Positions 6,246 to 6,664 of a stretch of DNA of 6,664 nucleotides are shown here, piece after piece. Each line of letters opens with the position of its first letter. Position 1 is the first letter of the stretch. The translations under genes and the position numbers were made by a program. Below the pieces are notes generated by a model. The model did not search any database and was not told the DNA's origin. It saw only the letters and a list, made by a program, of their open reading frames with translations. The stretch comes from an uncultured Lachnospiraceae bacterium (GTDB lineage: Bacteria; Bacillota; Clostridia; Lachnospirales; Lachnospiraceae), in the NCBI GenBank assembly GCA_910585635.1, contig CAJUFE010000095.1, positions 1 to 6,664 on the forward strand, in the 5' to 3' direction.

Positions 6246-6342
6246 TATATTCCAGAAGAGAGGAAAAAAGGGTCAGATGGAATGCTATGTGACGGATTAT
6301 TTGAGGATATATTTTTTGTGTTATACCCTGATCATATCGTGA
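6235..6342 (+). CDS. Small ORF C1 overlapping the end of ORF B
   Basis: A 35-residue reading frame starting at ATG ATG (6235, 6238) inside the last codons of ORF B and overlapping its TGA (6243-6245), the arrangement of translationally coupled genes. The peptide begins MMSDIFQKRGKKGQMECYVT. It stops early, but a -1 shift at the heptamer T TTT TTG (6312-6318) would join it to the longer frame ending at 6422, giving a product of about 62 residues. There is no independent ribosome binding site, as expected only if translation is coupled. It may be a small third cargo gene with a homopolymer break, or chance. Confidence 0.3.
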   Translation: MMSDIFQKRGKKGQMECYVTDYLRIYFLCYTLIIS

Positions 6343-6422
6343 CAATGGATATATTTGACAAAAAGCAAGCTGTACGAGATCTTACACAAAAGTATGATTT
6401 TAATAAAGAGATAGGATTTTAA
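6282..6422 (+). CDS. Small ORF C2, 46 residues, unknown
   Basis: An uninterrupted reading frame from ATG 6282 to TAA 6420-6422, ending ...DIFDKKQAVRDLTQKYDF and a few more residues; the second half in particular looks coding. It is in the same frame as ORF B, and no stop occurs between the ORF B TGA and its own TAA (58 sense codons). No good ribosome binding site precedes it: AAAAAAGGG ends 10 bases upstream. It could be an independent small gene, the second half of a frameshifted gene starting at 6235, or a former extension of ORF B. It lies about 20 bases before the module's terminator. Confidence 0.4.
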   Translation: MLCDGLFEDIFFVLYPDHIVTMDIFDKKQAVRDLTQKYDFNKEIGF

Positions 6423-6443
6423 AATTTAAAATTTTAAAAAAAC

Positions 6444-6487
6444 GTGTGGTTTTTGTGGTCCATAACTACAAAAACCACACACTTTTT
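6444..6487. terminator. Strong bidirectional terminator at the end of the cargo module
   Basis: A 16-pair stem, left arm 6444-6459 (GTGTGGTTTTTGTGGT) and right arm 6465-6480, with one G-T pair and the five-base loop CCATA. It is followed on the plus strand by T runs (6483-6487 and on to 6495), and on the minus strand by the complement of the A run at 6436-6442. It would end both the plus-strand cargo transcript and the convergent minus-strand gene from the right. The following 6496-6575 is AT-rich, and I see no supported gene in it. Confidence 0.9.
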
Positions 6488-6575
6488 ATTTTTTTAAAGA
6501 TTTTATCTATTATCCAGTAATTTCTGGTGTCATAATTTCCTTTATATGGAAAACAATCATCCCTCTCATAACCCC

Positions 6576-6662
6576 TTACGTATCATACCGCTCGATCCGA
6601 CCGGTATCCGTGTTATAGGTCGGGAGGAAGTCCGCCGGGACCTTCCAATGCCTCCCGTTGTT
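6576..6662 (-). CDS. C-terminal end of an unidentified protein, cut by the window edge
   Basis: The last 28 codons of a leftward gene that enters from the right edge and stops at TAA (6576-6578). The residues include GRHWKVPADFLPTYNTDTGR and end IERYDT. The base composition returns to the balanced GC of the left part of the window, unlike the cargo module. Of the three minus-strand frames this is the one that looks coding. I do not recognise the protein from this fragment, and it cannot be told whether it belongs to the element or the host. Confidence 0.5.
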   Translation of the reverse strand, partial: NNGRHWKVPADFLPTYNTDTGRIERYDT

Positions 6663-6664
6663 CA

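Noticed and set aside
6490..6577. A minus-strand frame of about 37 codons left of the partial right-edge gene, as if that gene continued after a one-base shift
   Set aside because: There is no start codon, no homopolymer or shift site near 6576-6580, and its stop falls inside the terminator stem; its length is not surprising by chance.
1..6664. CRISPR arrays, insertion sequences, rRNA genes and riboswitches
   Set aside because: No regularly spaced repeats, transposase motifs, rRNA segments or recognisable riboswitch cores were found on either strand.

Overview
The window looks like chromosomal DNA of a Gram-positive bacterium, probably a Bacillota (Clostridia-like) gut organism. The reasons are strong AAAGGAG-type ribosome binding sites before most genes, a tRNA-Glu/tRNA-Cys pair without encoded CCA ends, and family matches typical of Bacillota mobile elements. 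The species cannot be told from the sequence.

Left end (1-161): the 3' part of tRNA-Glu(TTC), a complete tRNA-Cys(GCA) and a clean intrinsic terminator. This is host DNA and a classic integration target. Next (about 162-391) is a gene-free junction with a 14-bp hairpin and two 10-bp direct repeats, probably the attachment/arm-site region of an integrated element.

Middle (392-4390, all on the minus strand): a four-gene operon read leftward from an extended -10 promoter near 4355. In order of transcription it encodes a large DUF927-like P-loop ATPase (putative replication helicase), a DUF5348 small protein, a MerR/HTH_17 excisionase-like protein and a tyrosine recombinase. This is the integration, excision and replication core of a small element or satellite. 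No capsid, packaging, relaxase or conjugation genes are visible.

Right part (about 4490-6422, plus strand): a divergent, visibly more AT-rich cargo module of proteins I do not recognise: a 136-residue ORF A, a 387-residue ORF B, and one or two very short ORFs (C). A and B are out of frame by one base, joined at a run of seven A directly before ORF A's stop. B has only a TTG start with no visible ribosome binding site, while its frame stays open back to the A-run. A similar arrangement occurs at a T6 run in ORF C. These may be programmed -1 frameshift sites, decay, or homopolymer errors in the assembly. The module ends at a strong bidirectional terminator (6444-6487), beyond which the C-terminal end of another unknown gene converges from the right edge.

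The main candidates for something undescribed are the A-B-C cargo module with its frameshift architecture, and the helicase 5' end, where a 141-bp unit containing the ribosome binding site has been duplicated in frame with loss of the inner start codon.
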